Below, piece by piece: positions 45,963 to 58,796 of a DNA stretch of 64,000 nucleotides; position 1 is the stretch's first letter, and each line of letters starts with the position of its first letter. Below the pieces are notes generated by a model. That model was not told where the DNA came from. It made no database searches and was given only the letters and a program-made list of their open reading frames with translations. The position numbers were made by a program, and so were the translations under genes. Origin of the DNA: Peromyscus leucopus (taxonomy: Eukaryota > Chordata > Mammalia > Rodentia > Cricetidae); assembly GCF_004664715.2 (NCBI RefSeq), contig NC_051069.1, positions 72,996,647 through 73,060,646 on the forward strand, given 5' to 3'.

Positions 45963-47310
45963 ATCTTAAATGCCATATTCTATAGGTCTCTGAAGTGTTT
46001 GAAGACCATCTATCTATCTAAACTGTATCTGTTTATTTAACCTTGAAAATATACCTAACATGACTATAAGTTTGTTATAGATGACTAACTACTAACCTGC
46101 ATTTCTTTATTATCCTAAATAGCTTTCAAAGACTAGAACTTTACAGTTTTAAATGAACTGTATAGGTACAATACCTTAAGAGTAGAAACATAAATACATT
46201 AAAACAAAAGTGACCTTAAATTTGTGTCAATATACAAAAATCTATACCAATGTAAAATATTTGAGACTAGTAGTTGCTTAAAAGTAGATTCAATAATCTA
46301 CCCTTTATCTTGTCATTCCTATATACCCCCTCTTCCTTATCTTCAGGAAGAGATCCCTGAATCTAACCTACTTTGTTTAGTTTCTTCCCTGACCATGACC
46401 AGTAACAACTTGCAGTTAACGCCCCTAAATGATGACAAACATTCATAACCCACCGAATGACCAAAGACCACCCACTTCACCTCTTGGAAATGTGGGCGAC
46501 ATGCTTTCTAGACTGATTCCTGTTGTTTGGAGCCGGGGGCGGGTGTGTATGTGTGGGGAGGTGATGGCATCTTTAGGAGACCCTGAAAAAATTGGGATAA
46601 TGGTCAAGTCCTGGGAGAGTTAGCTGTATAATTTGAGGGAGAGTGAAGGGCTTATCTGAAATCCTGGAGAGAGCACTCCGTGAGGCTGAACCCTTTCAGC
46701 TAGTAGCTTTGAAGTTGTCCTGGATGCAGAGTTTTACAGTGTAACAGAGGCATTCTGAGAGGCTGGATAACCTGGGCTACTTAAAATATTACTTTACTCT
46801 TTCTTTAAAGACTTTATTATTTTTAAACTATTTTTTTTCTATGACTGTCTACACCCATTCTTTTCTTTCTTCAGCATCTAAGCACATTTTTAAGCACAGT
46901 ATATCTGTTCAGAGGTTTTCTCCATCTTGAACTGACTTTCTGTATGTTTGCAGCCTCCTCTGACCTTGTGAGCCAAATATTAAACTGCTAGGCTACAGTG
47001 CTGCTCTGCTTAGCACATGGTGCACTGGTGGCTGGCTGCACTTTTGGGTTCCACGAGAGCCTAGTTTCATGTTGGTGGATACCGTTCCTAAGCCACATTT
47101 ACCCACCCCACCTCTGGGAATCTGTTGTGTCCGCCTACAGCAGGTATTTGTACCCAGTGCCGTCTGCTCAAGTGCCCAGCTGCATAGCAGGGCTTCTTAA
47201 AAGAGCTGAGCCTCTGTTCACTGAGCCTACCTGAGAGACCACAATGCCAGGAAGCTGCTTGTTTGGAACTTGTTTTTTTAAGCTTTCTCAGGCCATATGT
47301 GGATATACAT

Positions 47311-47328
47311 AGTCGGATGTTGGTGCCA
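47311..47328 (-). promoter_or_regulatory. Primer binding site, tRNA-Lys-like
   Basis: Two bases after the end of the 5' LTR, the minus strand reads TGGCACCAACATCCGACT. It resembles the tRNA-Lys primer site of class II retroviruses after CpG decay and a one-base loss. Confidence 0.65.
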
Positions 47329-47330
47329 TA

Positions 47331-47666
47331 TGTAGTCAGCTTTTCCTTAGGGACACCAGCTCACAAATAGCCACATGGAGACATATTAATTATGAAAGCT
47401 CAGCCTCAGCTTAGGCTTGTTCCTAACTAGTTCTTATAACTTAAATTAACCCATATTTTTTTAAATTTATGTTCTTCCACATGTCCTGTTAACTCTTCTC
47501 CTCTGCACCTGGCTTCCTCTGCATCTGGCTGGTGGCTCTGCCTTTTTTCTTCCCAGAGTTCTCTCTCTGCTCAGAAGTCTCACCTATACTCTCCTATCTA
47601 GCGATTGGCCGTTTACACTAATCACAGCAACACAACATTCACTCAATGTGCAAATATCCCACAACA
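47331..47666 (-). repeat. 5' LTR of the mys-like element
   Basis: 336 bp. The minus strand runs TGTTGTGGGATATTTG ... CTGACTACA. Same family as the solo LTR at 231-721. It is uninterrupted, whereas its partner is split by L1. Confidence 0.88.
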
Positions 47667-47669
47667 GAA

Positions 47670-48274
47670 AACTTCTATGATTGAGATACTTCAGACAGTG
47701 GGGTATGCAGGTCTTGTGATGATCAGGGTAGAAGAAGGACTTTCGTTCGTGGGGATTTTTTTCCCCCAGTATTATACAGGTAAGAATATTATGAGTAAAG
47801 TCAGATTAGGAAGCATGGTGTTTATTTGAGTAATGGGAAGTGAGTTTATTTGGAGGAAAAAAAGGAATACATATGAAAGAATAAATGAGGGTTTAAAATT
47901 CAGGACAAAGTTTGGGGAGATAATATATCACATGTCTGCTGTGTACCTCAGACCATGATGGGTGCATTGCACTTTGTTTTAAATTCTTTTGTGCTGTGGG
48001 AGGCCATCATTTATTTCTAGGAAGAGGGTGATTTGAGGAGTGCTTGTGTTGCTAGCAAAGTGAGTGGGAGGTATTGCTGGGTGTGTAGTGAGGAGCTGAG
48101 AGAGAAGCTCTTGAGCATTGTCATTCCTCAGGTGAGAGGGAGTAATTGAACTTGGAGTGTCAGTGGGTGGTAGGAATTTTGGAGACATTGACCCAGTTTA
48201 GCTCTGTTTTACCAGTGGGTGCTGGGGAAGGGTGTTGAGGATGACATCATCATTTGTAGCAAGGATAACTAAAA
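47670..48274 (+). other. Intron 1 sequence, nothing recognised
   Basis: Unique-looking. No repeat family or exon-like unit seen. Confidence 0.45.
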
Positions 48275-48655
48275 GGGTGCTGTGTTACTTTTCTTTTTGC
48301 TGGAATACAGTACCCAGACAAACAGCATCTTAAGGAAGGAAGGATCTATCTTGGCTCACAGTTCAAGGGTGCAGTTCATCATGTTGGAGAAGTCTTGGTG
48401 GCAGGAATTTGCTGAAGCTGGTCCCATGACATCTGCAGTCAGGCAGCAGAGTGGGGTGAATGCTGGTGCTCAGTCCTTCTCTTCTTTTAATGCAGTCCAA
48501 ACGCAGACTGTGCATTGGTGCTGCTGGCATTAAGGGAGGGTCTTCCCACCTCAATTAATGTCCTGTAGATGACCCCTTACAGGAGTGTCTTGAGGCTTGC
48601 CTCCTAAGTGAGTCTAGATATTGTTAGGTTGACAGTTGGTACTTAACCATGATGG
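48275..48655 (-). repeat. Rodent Lx-type L1 3' repeat
   Basis: 'aaggaaggaaggatctatct', 'ttggctcacagttcaagg', 'cagtcaggcagcagagtg' and 'gggtcttcccacctcaatta' are typical of this abundant rodent repeat. Confidence 0.65.
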
Positions 48656-49350
48656 AGGGTGTAGTTTGAATGTAATCATAATCTTATAGGGAGTGGTGCT
48701 ATTTGGAGGTGTGGATTTGTTCCGGTGGGTATGTCCTTCCTGGAGGAAGTATGTCACTGTGGGGGCAGACTCTGAGGCTTCCTCTGCTTAGGATACTGCC
48801 CAGTGTCCCAGTCAACTTCCTGTTGCCTGTGAGATGTAAGACTTTCAGCTAACTACTCCTCCAGCACTGGGGGCGGGGGGTGTGCCCACCACCCCCACAT
48901 TTCCCCAGAGTGCTCTTGAGTGGGAGCAGCAGGAAATATTAGATAGAAGGATTTAGAGTGTGGAGATAAACAGGATAGCCTGAGAGGGCCTGGAACCTTT
49001 TCCAATGGGCCCTGACTGTTTCTGCCCTAGGGTATTTATAGAAATGCCAAGGGGTGGAGCAAAAGACCTCCCCCAGCACAGCCAAGTGCAGACCATCTCA
49101 GACACCTGTACTCAGGTCGGTAGTCCAATCAACCTCTCTATGCAGACCTGCTGGGTAAAGCCACTAGGAACCTGAAAACAGGGTCCCACACAGCACCATG
49201 TCTGCCTGCATGCCACCATGCTCCCCACCATGACGATAGTGGAACCTCTAAAACTGTAAGTGAGCCCCCTCAATGAAATGTTTTCCTTCTAAGAGTTGCT
49301 GCAGTCATGGCGTCTCTTCACGGCAATAGAAACCCTAAGACAGAGGGTAA
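48656..49350 (+). repeat. Rodent Lx-type repeat with internal insertion
   Basis: It starts 'gtagtttgaatgtaatcata' and ends 'agttgctgcagtcatggcgt', 'caatagaaaccctaagacag', as in the 28850-29235 copy. About 48870-49190 has no counterpart there and is an unassigned insertion. Confidence 0.6.
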
Positions 49351-50299
49351 GGTGCCAAGACTACTGATAGAAGTAGGGAATTCCTGGGCACATTCCCATC
49401 TTCGGAGAAAGGGAGGACACAAGAAGGAGACTTCAATTTTACCCTGATTTGAAGTATTGGTGGATATAGTACCATGAGGCAGGCTGTCTGAATGTTAGTC
49501 TGCCACTAAAACAACTTGATGGCAAAGTTGGTCACCCTTGAGGCCAGATAATTCCCTCTTTGACCTGGTGGATTTGGTGTTGCCCAAAATGTGACCCTGT
49601 GAGACAGGCTGTGACGGAGGTCACATTATCATCTACACTCTAAGAATGAAGAAGTTGAGACACAAAGACATTAACTTTCTATTTTCAGGCATTTAAATAT
49701 AAGATGCCGGGCCATGTTCTACTGAGCTGTCTCCTAACGTTGTTCACACATCACATGGGTGAAGGGGTTTCTCTTACCGTTTGTTAGTTATAAAACTCGA
49801 GGACTAATATAAAATGTGAACCTGAGATACTTACCATGGCTGAGATGCACCTGCTACACTGCTTCCTGGCTCCCAACTCGGGGCCACTCTGTCTCTCATC
49901 CTGGGTCCTCCAAGGTCCTCCAAGGACTCGATGATCCACTCCGGCCAGCTGAATGTGAACTCCATCCCTCGAACCAAATGCCCTATTCAATTGGATAACG
50001 GACCAGGACAGTAACGGAATTCCCGTAACATGTGGATGCTTTAACACAGGCTCTACACCTCTTGGCTCTGCTCAGCTCACATCTGGCCTTCGTTGAAGAC
50101 ACCGCTTCTTGGTATTTCAGCAGGGACTGACCTTCCATCTCACATCATATACTTCCCTCAGGCTTCTTTTGAGCATTCTTTTGATCATCTCATTTTGGAG
50201 ATTTTGGCATTCTAGAGGCAGTATCACCCAGAAGTTAGGAGCTGTGGGTTTGTGCTTTTTGCCCCCCACTCCCTCCCTCCCTCCTTCCTTTCTCTCCCC
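49351..50299 (+). other. Intron 1 sequence with one MIR (49605-49735)
   Basis: 'aatgaagaagttgagacaca' followed by a decayed core marks the MIR. The remainder is unassigned. Confidence 0.5.
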
Positions 50300-50455
50300 G
50301 CCCTCTCTTTTAAAGAAAAGTTCTCACACTGCACCCCGGGTGGGCCAAGAAATCATACCTAGCCCCAGCTGGCTTCAAACTCTGGTGATCCTCTGGCCCC
50401 AGCCTTCCAGGTGTTGGTCTCACAGGTATGAGCCAGCACATGCCTGAATTTTATT
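50300..50455 (-). repeat. B1/B4-type SINE
   Basis: Complement of B1: 'cccagctggcttcaaactct', 'cctctggccccagcctt', 'cacaggtatgagccagcaca'. Diverged, after a CCCT-rich tract. Confidence 0.65.
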
Positions 50456-51439
50456 TCTCCCTTGACAGCTTTGGGTTGTGACGTTGTCCCCACTCATTAA
50501 TCTTTGTATATTTTGCTGCCCTCATCTGTACTGTGGGAACCTAGTGAGATGATCCATGTAGCTATTGGTGCCTGGCAGCTGGGGTACTAGAATAAGTCTC
50601 TGTAGAGAGGAGAAAGGGGAGGTAGATACCAACATACCAGAGGTGGAAACTCTGGACGTTGGCTGCTTGATAGATATCACCTCACAGGTTTCTCACAATC
50701 GTCCTGTACATTAGATATTGTTTCCATTTTTATAGAGGCAGAAACCAAAAGTCAGCAGTTTAGGCAGCTTTCACTAAGTCACACAGAGAACAATTAACTT
50801 AGCAGACCTCAGGCCAGGCCTGTCTTGGCTGTTGTGTGTGTTGCCTGCATTATGGTGTGTTATGTATTATATCCTGGCCTCTTTTTGTTCTGAGGTTCCG
50901 TAATTGTGCGCGTGTGTGAGGTTGTTAACTCATTCATTTCACACATCTTTATTTCTTTCTGGATGCCAGACTGCTAGATGCTGAGGATGTATATGGCTAT
51001 GGCCCTGCCCTCCTGGAATTGAAGGTTGGTAGGGAGATGGGAAGAAAATAGCAAGCAAGTGGATAAATAAACTAAAGCTCACTGTGGTCAGTGACCTTTG
51101 ACAAATGTTCCAGTGCTAAGGAAGAGGATAACACAGATCGGTCAAGGCTCCCAAGATGTTTGGCCCAGGTTTTAAAAGGTACCCACATGTGGGAGAAGGG
51201 AATTCTGGCTGGAGGGGTTCTCGTGTGTAGGTTCTGAGGCAACAGAGCGCTTACATAATGGAATTGAGAGAAGACTGCAGTGGTCATCCTTGGGACCAGT
51301 GATGCAAAATGGGACAGTCCAGGTGGGCAGGTATGGGTCAGCAGGGTTTTTGTGGATGTGCAAGGAGTGGGATTATTCCAGTGTGGTCAGAGGTCTTTGT
51401 AGGGCTTTCTACAGGGGAATGATATGATGTGGTTTGCTT
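50456..51439 (+). other. Intron 1 with MIR (50680-50830) and an ancient repeat
   Basis: 50700-50790 has the MIR pattern ('tttccatttttatagaggca', 'ctaagtcacacagaga'). 50920-51110 resembles a common ancient mammalian repeat ('ctcattcatttcacacatct', 'cctgccctcctggaattgaa'); family not assigned. Confidence 0.5.
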
Positions 51440-51545
51440 TGTAGGATTCTGGCTGCTCTGAAACTAACTCTGTTGATCATGCTGGCTTTGAACTAAGAGA
51501 TCTGCCTGCTTGTGTCTCCCCAGTGCTGGGATTAAAAATCTTGGT
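51440..51545 (-). repeat. B1 fragment
   Basis: 'catgctggctttgaactaag', 'agtgctgggattaaaaatct' are the complement of the B1 end. Confidence 0.65.
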
Positions 51546-51671
51546 GTGGCAGGGGGATTGCCTGGAATCCTAGTTCCAGAGGGTGATTCAGGAGGATCCT
51601 AGGGCTATCTGGTCAGTCAGTCTAGCCAATTGGTAAGCTCTCAGTTCAGTGAGGGACTCTAAAAAACAAGG

Positions 51672-51825
51672 TAGATCTGGGTGTGGCTGCACATGCCTTT
51701 AATCCCAGCATGTAGAGGCAGAGTAACATGTATCTCTGTGAGTTTGAGACCAACTGGTCAATGTAGTGAATTCCAGGCTAGCCAGGGCTACATAGTGTCA
51801 AACAAACAAATTAAAACACACAAAA
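51672..51825 (+). repeat. B1 SINE, diverged
   Basis: 'tgggtgtggctgcacatgcc', 'tttaatcccagcatgtag', 'ctctgtgagtttgagacc', 'cagggctacatagtgtc', CAAA-rich tail. Confidence 0.85.
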
Positions 51826-52038
51826 AAATGAGAGAGCAATAAAGGAAGACACCAGATGTTGACCTCTGGCTTTCATAGACACCACACAGCCACATAGACA
51901 CACAATTGGATTCATAGAGTCTTACTTTTTTTGTTCTTGTGAGTTTTTGGTGCTGGTAATTGAAGCCAAGCATGCATGCTGGTGAAGCTTTCTCTCGTTG
52001 AGCTGTGTCCAGGCACTTTCATTTACATTTTAGTACAA

Positions 52039-52039
<1 letters not shown>

Positions 52040-52087
<48 letters not shown>
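52040..52087 (+). repeat. (GT)n microsatellite
   Basis: About 21 GT units followed by imperfect GTAT/CTGT units to 52110. Confidence 0.95.
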
Positions 52088-52088
<1 letters not shown>

Positions 52089-52221
52089 CTATCTGTATCT
52101 GTCTGTCTGCTGCCTGTGTCTAGTTTTGGGTTCTCTCAAGTCTTAAGTTGTGGAGAGATATTTGGGATGTGCTTTAATGGGAGTTGAAGAAGGATAAAGG
52201 TACATGGCTGGCAAATAGAGG

Positions 52222-52285
52222 GTAGGTGTCTGGAGGCTGAGGCAGGATGATCTTAAGTTCGAGGCCAGCTACACTGTGAGATTAT
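52222..52285 (+). repeat. B1 fragment
   Basis: 'tggaggctgaggcaggatga' and 'agttcgaggccagctacac' with no 5' part. Confidence 0.6.
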
Positions 52286-52574
52286 AAAATAAAGTCGTGT
52301 CTGTGAAGAATATGGTTTCTTCCATACCACCTGTGCATCAGTTTAAAAAGAATTGCAAGTAGATGTTGCTATGTCAAACTTGTCACTTGTAACTTGAAAT
52401 AGTACTGGTGCGAACTCCAAACCTAAACTTTACAATCTTTAGTAAAAATATCCACTAGTGAAAATATCATTTCCATGCTGACATGGAAACACAAATAACC
52501 TGTAAGTTATCCCCCACAAGGTGAGGCAATATTTTTCAGTGTCAAGAGTACATTCTAGATTTACTTTGTATAAT

Positions 52575-52660
52575 TTTTGTTGTTTTTGGTTATTTTGAGA
52601 TAGGAGTTCCTTACATAGCCCAGGGTGGCTTTGAACTCACAGTCCTTCAGCTTCAGTGTT
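52575..52660 (-). repeat. B1 fragment
   Basis: 'ttgagataggagttccttac', 'cccagggtggctttgaactc'; complement of B1, truncated. Confidence 0.6.
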
Positions 52661-52999
52661 GTGTGATTTTTATTGAAGTTTTTACTGTTTTTCTAGTAAA
52701 AACTTGCTGAGTAGCAGCAGTATGATAAGATGAATCAAGAGGGTTGGGGATGGAGCTTGAAGGTGGATCCCTAGCTCCAGGAAGAGCATAGGTCTTGTGG
52801 GGGCATTTGCTATTAATACAAATGGTCAGCAATTAAAATAAAAAGGATAATAACTGTTAAGGCATTTTTATTCTCCCTAGGTTCTTAACTATGAGAAGCC
52901 TAAATGATCAAAATATTACTTTACTACATATATGAAGTAGGTATGCTCTTGCATGTATGAAGTGGGTGTTATTGTCATTAGGAAAAAAGTTTATCTTAA

Positions 53000-53325
53000 A
53001 CTGTGGTCGGATGTTGTATCACCAACAACATTAAGAGCCTAGGGGGAGTCCCTCAATCAGATTAGCCTGTGGGCAGCCTGTGGCGTATTTGGTTGATTGC
53101 TAACTGCTGTAGAAGGCTGGACAGGGGTCCTGACTTTTTAAGGGTGCCATAGACCAAGCCAGCAAGCAGCTCTCCTCTGTGCCTCTTGTCTCAGCCTGAG
53201 TCCCTGCCCTGACTTTGCTCAGTGGTGGACTATATAACCTGTAAGATTAAATAAACATTTTCCTCTCTGGGATGCTTTTGGTCATGGTGCTTATCCCAGC
53301 AACAGGAAGGCTAACTAGAACATCA
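53000..53325 (+). repeat. Rodent Lx-type 3' repeat
   Basis: 'cctcaatcagattagcctgt', 'gactatataacctgtaag', 'aaataaacattttcctctct' and 'gtcatggtgcttatccc' match the layout of the clearer copy at 60545-60960. Confidence 0.6.
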
Positions 53326-54121
53326 GGCTAGAGGAAGATTTAAGGAAGGTAACTTTTAAATGAGACAACTGCAGAAAAATACTCTATGAAGTAATTCTGG
53401 ACATTTGGTGTGATTGTGTGTTCTTTGACACGGGTGATGTAATGATACTTTCTGAATGAATTCTTACTGTCTTCAGAAACAAGAGTATAAAGAGGCCATT
53501 ATTCTGGGTGCAGAGGGAATCCAAGTGTCCTGATAGGGGACTGCCAAGGCCTGAAGTTTGGGTATACAGCGCTATTGAAGTGATGAGGGAGACACCTGAG
53601 GTCAAGCAGGAGCATGCCAGAGGCCAGGCTGAGGGAGAACCGTGGGAAGCTTAAAGATGGCAGAGGCTGGTTGAGGAGTCTGGCTGGGCTAGAAGAGGAA
53701 AGGATGAGTGACTAGCACTTCATGGTCAGAGGTTGAAGCCAACAGCAGGAGCTGTTAGGTCCCATGCTGGTAATTAGGCCTTGACTGCCTCATGTTCGAT
53801 GACTAAAAGAACATGGAGATTAGCGGGACAAAGGCCAGAGTGGGACTGGAATTGAAGATAAATAGTTTGCTTCCTGTGAGATTCATGGGTAGCTTGCCTG
53901 TGCTTTGAAGGCTGTTGAAGAGGAGCTGGCCTAAAGTGCCAGTAACAGTGGGCCTTGGCCAGCATTTGGTTTTGCTCACAGCTCCAAAGTAATGTGTATT
54001 CTGAATTTGCAACATTAGGAATTCTACCCGATAAAGCTTTACTGTTCCACTCAAAATACGGAAGTTGAGAGAGTCATGAGTAATGCTGGGTCTGGCGATC
54101 GATAGCCAGCTTGCACGCTGC
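53326..54121 (+). other. Intron 1 sequence, nothing recognised
   Basis: Unique-looking; leads into the decayed exon copy. Confidence 0.45.
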
Positions 54122-54230
54122 ATTTAGGGATTACCAAATATATTCTTTGAACATCGGTTTTCATCGTTTTTCAGCATTGCCTGTGGTGGCGCCTTCCGAT
54201 GCACTGTTGGTTTATGAGGCACTATTTAAG
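54122..54230 (+). pseudogene. Bckdhb: Decayed copy of Bckdhb exon 3 and its acceptor region, in intron 1
   Basis: 54122-54230 aligns with 56400-56520, which is the end of intron 2 plus exon 3. The shared intron part includes 'atttagggatt' and 'tatattctttgaacat', then a TTTTTCAG acceptor (54167-54174). In the exon part, 54176-54221 differs from 56464-56509 at 6 of 46 positions and would read I-A-C-G-G-A-F-R-C-T-V-G-L. The codon matching the next Arg is TGA (54215-54217), a CpG-type change. The true donor TATGGTAAG is replaced by TATTTAAG, and about 17 bases at the exon start are missing. It lies before exon 2, so the order is wrong for normal splicing. It cannot serve as a functional exon. Confidence 0.9.
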
Positions 54231-54621
54231 TTCTTTCCCTGTATTGCGTCATATGGCCCCTCCCAAAGTCTATTTACAGAGACAGGCATCAGGCTGCAGG
54301 GATTTTAGTTAAGCAATGAGACAGAAGGAAGGCCTGAGTCTGACATGTTCAGGGAAGAGATTTTAGGATTCTCCAAGCATCAATGATTTGGCACACCAGT
54401 TTATCTCTAGCCTTCCCTGTGTTTCATGGGCTATGGCCACCAGTGCCTCTCCACACTTACTTCCTTTGTATCTGTTATAGGTCTGTCATCTTTAAAAATA
54501 ATCTGGTAAATTCCTGTGATAGATTCTGTTCCTTTCTTTGTATCTCCCTTTTTTGCCATGTTATAACCAACTGTTAAGAAACTGGTTATTATTACTTTTT
54601 TGCATGTTTTACAGTTTTTGA

Positions 54622-55309
<688 letters not shown>

Positions 55310-55375
55310 CACACACTCAATCCTCACAGAAGCTCCCTGACAGGCTCTCTCTCTCTCTCTCTCTGTCTCTGTGTT

Positions 55376-55455
<80 letters not shown>

Positions 55456-55542
55456 TCAATCCTCACAGAAGCTCCCTGACAGACTCTCTCTCTCTCTCAA
55501 ACACACACACACATTCATTCCTCACAGAAGCTTCTTGACATG

Positions 55543-55592
<50 letters not shown>

Positions 55593-55650
55593 CATACACA
55601 CTACACACACATACACATGCACACACATGCGCATACATACACATACACAC
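55310..55650 (+). repeat. Compound CT/AC microsatellite with higher-order repeats
   Basis: A 35-bp cassette ('tcaatcctcacagaagctcc' followed by 'ctgacaggctct') occurs three times (about 55316, 55455 and 55513). Copies are separated by (CT)n and (AC)n tracts, so the array is built of cassette-(CT)n-(AC)n units. Confidence 0.92.
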
Positions 55651-55674
55651 CCCCACACTTAAATCTAGATTCTG

Positions 55675-55850
55675 ATATGAGAGAAAGCAGGCGTATTTGC
55701 CTTTCTGAGTCTGGTTTATTTTACTTGATGTAATGATTTATGGTTCTACCTATTTTCCTGCCAATGTCATGATTTCATTTTTCCCTGTGGCTGAGTATAA
55801 TTTGGTTGTGTATATGCATCACGTTTTCTAAACAATTTTATAGGTAACAT
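55675..55850 (-). repeat. L1 3'-region fragment
   Basis: 'gcctttctgagtctggttta' and 'ggctgagtataatttggttg' correspond to 39075-39190 of the full-length L1, diverged. Confidence 0.6.
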
Positions 55851-55864
55851 TTATTTTTCAGTTT

Positions 55865-56085
55865 TAGTTTGTTTTTAGTTCTGTGTATGCGTCTGTGTGT
55901 GGGGATGTGCATTTGGGTGCAACAACTGCCCATGGAGGCTAGAGGTGCTGGAGGTGTCAGATCTCCCCGGAGCTGGAGTTACAGGCAGTTGTTGGCCGCC
56001 TTCTGTGGGTGCTGGGAATGAAACGTGGTTCTTATGCAAATTCAGTGTACACTCTTGACTGCTGAGCCATTTCTCTATCCCAGCG
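55865..56085 (-). repeat. B3 SINE
   Basis: 'gcccatggaggctagaggtg', 'ggagctggagttacaggcag', 'gtgggtgctgggaatgaaac' and 'ctgctgagccatttctctat' are the complement of B3. Confidence 0.88.
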
Positions 56086-56129
56086 ACTTAATCTTCGTCT
56101 TGCTGTGACTTTCAAGTTTGGTTGACTTT

Positions 56130-56362
56130 ATATATACATGCATACTTACATATATATGTTTATGTGTATATATACATATATTGCATTACACATACACTGG
56201 ATTATGTGTATGTGTTTATACATACATGTATGAATTATACAAAGATATATATATATGTATGTATGTATATATATATATATACATATATACTCACACCACA
56301 TTTGTATTATTCCACATTTGTATTATTGTATTATGAGTATGTATGTGTATGTATAATTTCAA
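56130..56362. repeat. AT/GTAT-rich microsatellite
   Basis: Interrupted TATA, TATG and CATA units. It ends about 85 bp before exon 3. Confidence 0.9.
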
Positions 56363-56376
56363 ATCTAAATATTTAA

Positions 56377-57554
<1,178 letters not shown>

Positions 57555-58080
57555 GATGTGTTACCTTCATTTATGCTGTGGAACATTGGTTTAACGATGC
57601 AAAGATATGTTGCATTCTTTTATGTTGCATTTGTTTAACTCTGTGAAGCTGTGATACTTTGCCTGCCTAAAACACCTGATTGGTCTAATAAAGAGCTGAA
57701 TGGCCACTTTATAGGCAGGAGAGTGATAGCTGGGGCTGCCAGGCAGAGAGAATAAATAGGAGGAGAAATCTAGGCTCCAGAGAAGGGAGGAGCAAGAAAA
57801 GGAGAAGAGGAGGACACCAGGGGCCAGTCATCCATTAACGCAGCCAGCCATGGAATAAGAAGGAAAGATATTTATATATTATATATAACATATAAATATA
57901 ATAAAGAGAGGTAAAAAGCCCAGAGGCAAAATGTGGTTAAAGAGAACGAAATAATTTAAGTTAGAAAAGCTTGCTAGAAACAAGCCAAGCTAAGGCCAGG
58001 CATTCATAAATAAGAATATGTCTCCATGTATCTATCTGGGAGCTGGGTGGAGGGCCCCCAAAGAGTAAAACCGACTATTG
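57555..58080 (+). repeat. LTR of a rodent endogenous retrovirus
   Basis: 'cacctgattggtctaataaa', 'gagctgaatggccac', 'ggcagagagaataaatagga', 'gaaacaagccaagctaaggc' and 'gggagctgggtggagggccc' make up a long LTR with the same promoter-like 'gattgg ... aataaa' block seen in the solo LTR at 231-721, but a different body. Ends approximate. Confidence 0.65.
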
Positions 58081-58796
58081 TGTTTCTCTGTTGCATCATT
58101 CCTGAGGTACCTGGTGTTGTGGTCCACGTGATGTATTGAGAACAATCATTGTGTTCTTTTTTCTCCCAGTGAAAACAAGGTTCCAATCCTCTTCTTCCTC
58201 CTTGCTGTGTGTTCTGTAAGCTGTTGAGAGACAGAGAAAGGTGGTCAAAAGCCTATCTTCCATACTGTGGACTCCTAGAAACTTCTAGATCGTTAGAAAA
58301 AACATTAAAGAAAACTTCTATACATTTGGTTTCAGAGAATGGCATATACATTGTGGACTAATTCAGGAAGTTAGGAAAACATAAAGGAGAAAGCAAACAT
58401 TGCTCAGGTATTTCCAGAGATAATCAGTGGCTACATCTGAATAGCTGTACTTGTGGAACATATTTGAATAGGTGCATATATATTAATATTTAAAATACAG
58501 AATTTTACTTTTTGTCACTTGTTGTTTTCTCTGTGTGGTGCAGTAGCATGCTTCTGAGGACGTCCCTTCTTGTCTGACTCAGTGTGATGTATTTAAGCTG
58601 GAGAGAGTTTCCTGGCTCTTCCCACAAGTTCACATGTATGCTTCTTTACTGTATCCATTCTGTCTGGGGCATTTCATCCCTATTACCTGCTGCTGACAAA
58701 GTAGCAACTTATGAATTTCTGCCTCTTCTCTACACCTCTTCCCTGAGTTTGAGAGCCACAGAATCACTGTTCTATCCTAAATGTTCATGTTAAAGT
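58081..58796 (+). other. Intron 3 sequence, nothing recognised
   Basis: Unique-looking; no repeat or exon seen. Confidence 0.45.

Larger units (their letters stand above)
45016..47330 (-). mobile_element. Internal region of the mys-like element (copy C)
   Basis: Non-coding apart from a decayed gag patch on the minus strand (within 45411-45760). A zinc knuckle keeps the first two Cys and the His of the CCHC pattern (CFHCGKVNHW) but lacks the last Cys. No protease, reverse transcriptase or envelope is recognisable, so the element would have depended on proteins from elsewhere. Homologous stretches lie at 24244-26493 and, inverted, at 21911-23363. Confidence 0.75.
37966..47666 (-). mobile_element. 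Complete mys-like retrovirus-like element, split by a later L1
   Basis: On the minus strand the order is 5' LTR (47666-47331), primer site, internal region, polypurine tract, then the 3' LTR (44687-37966, interrupted by L1). The flanking 6-bp sites are GAAAAT (37960-37965) and GAAAAC (47667-47672), a target duplication with one mismatch. Subtracting the 6.36-kb L1 and two B1 insertions leaves roughly 2.9 kb with LTRs of about 336 and 345 bp. That agrees with what I recall of the Peromyscus 'mys' element (about 2.8-2.9 kb, LTR about 340 bp). The only coding trace is a broken gag zinc knuckle. It lies antisense in Bckdhb intron 1. Confidence 0.82.

Noticed and set aside
54111..54308. Alternative functional copy of Bckdhb exon 3
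   Set aside because: It has an in-frame TGA, a lost donor site and a 5' deletion, and it lies before exon 2.
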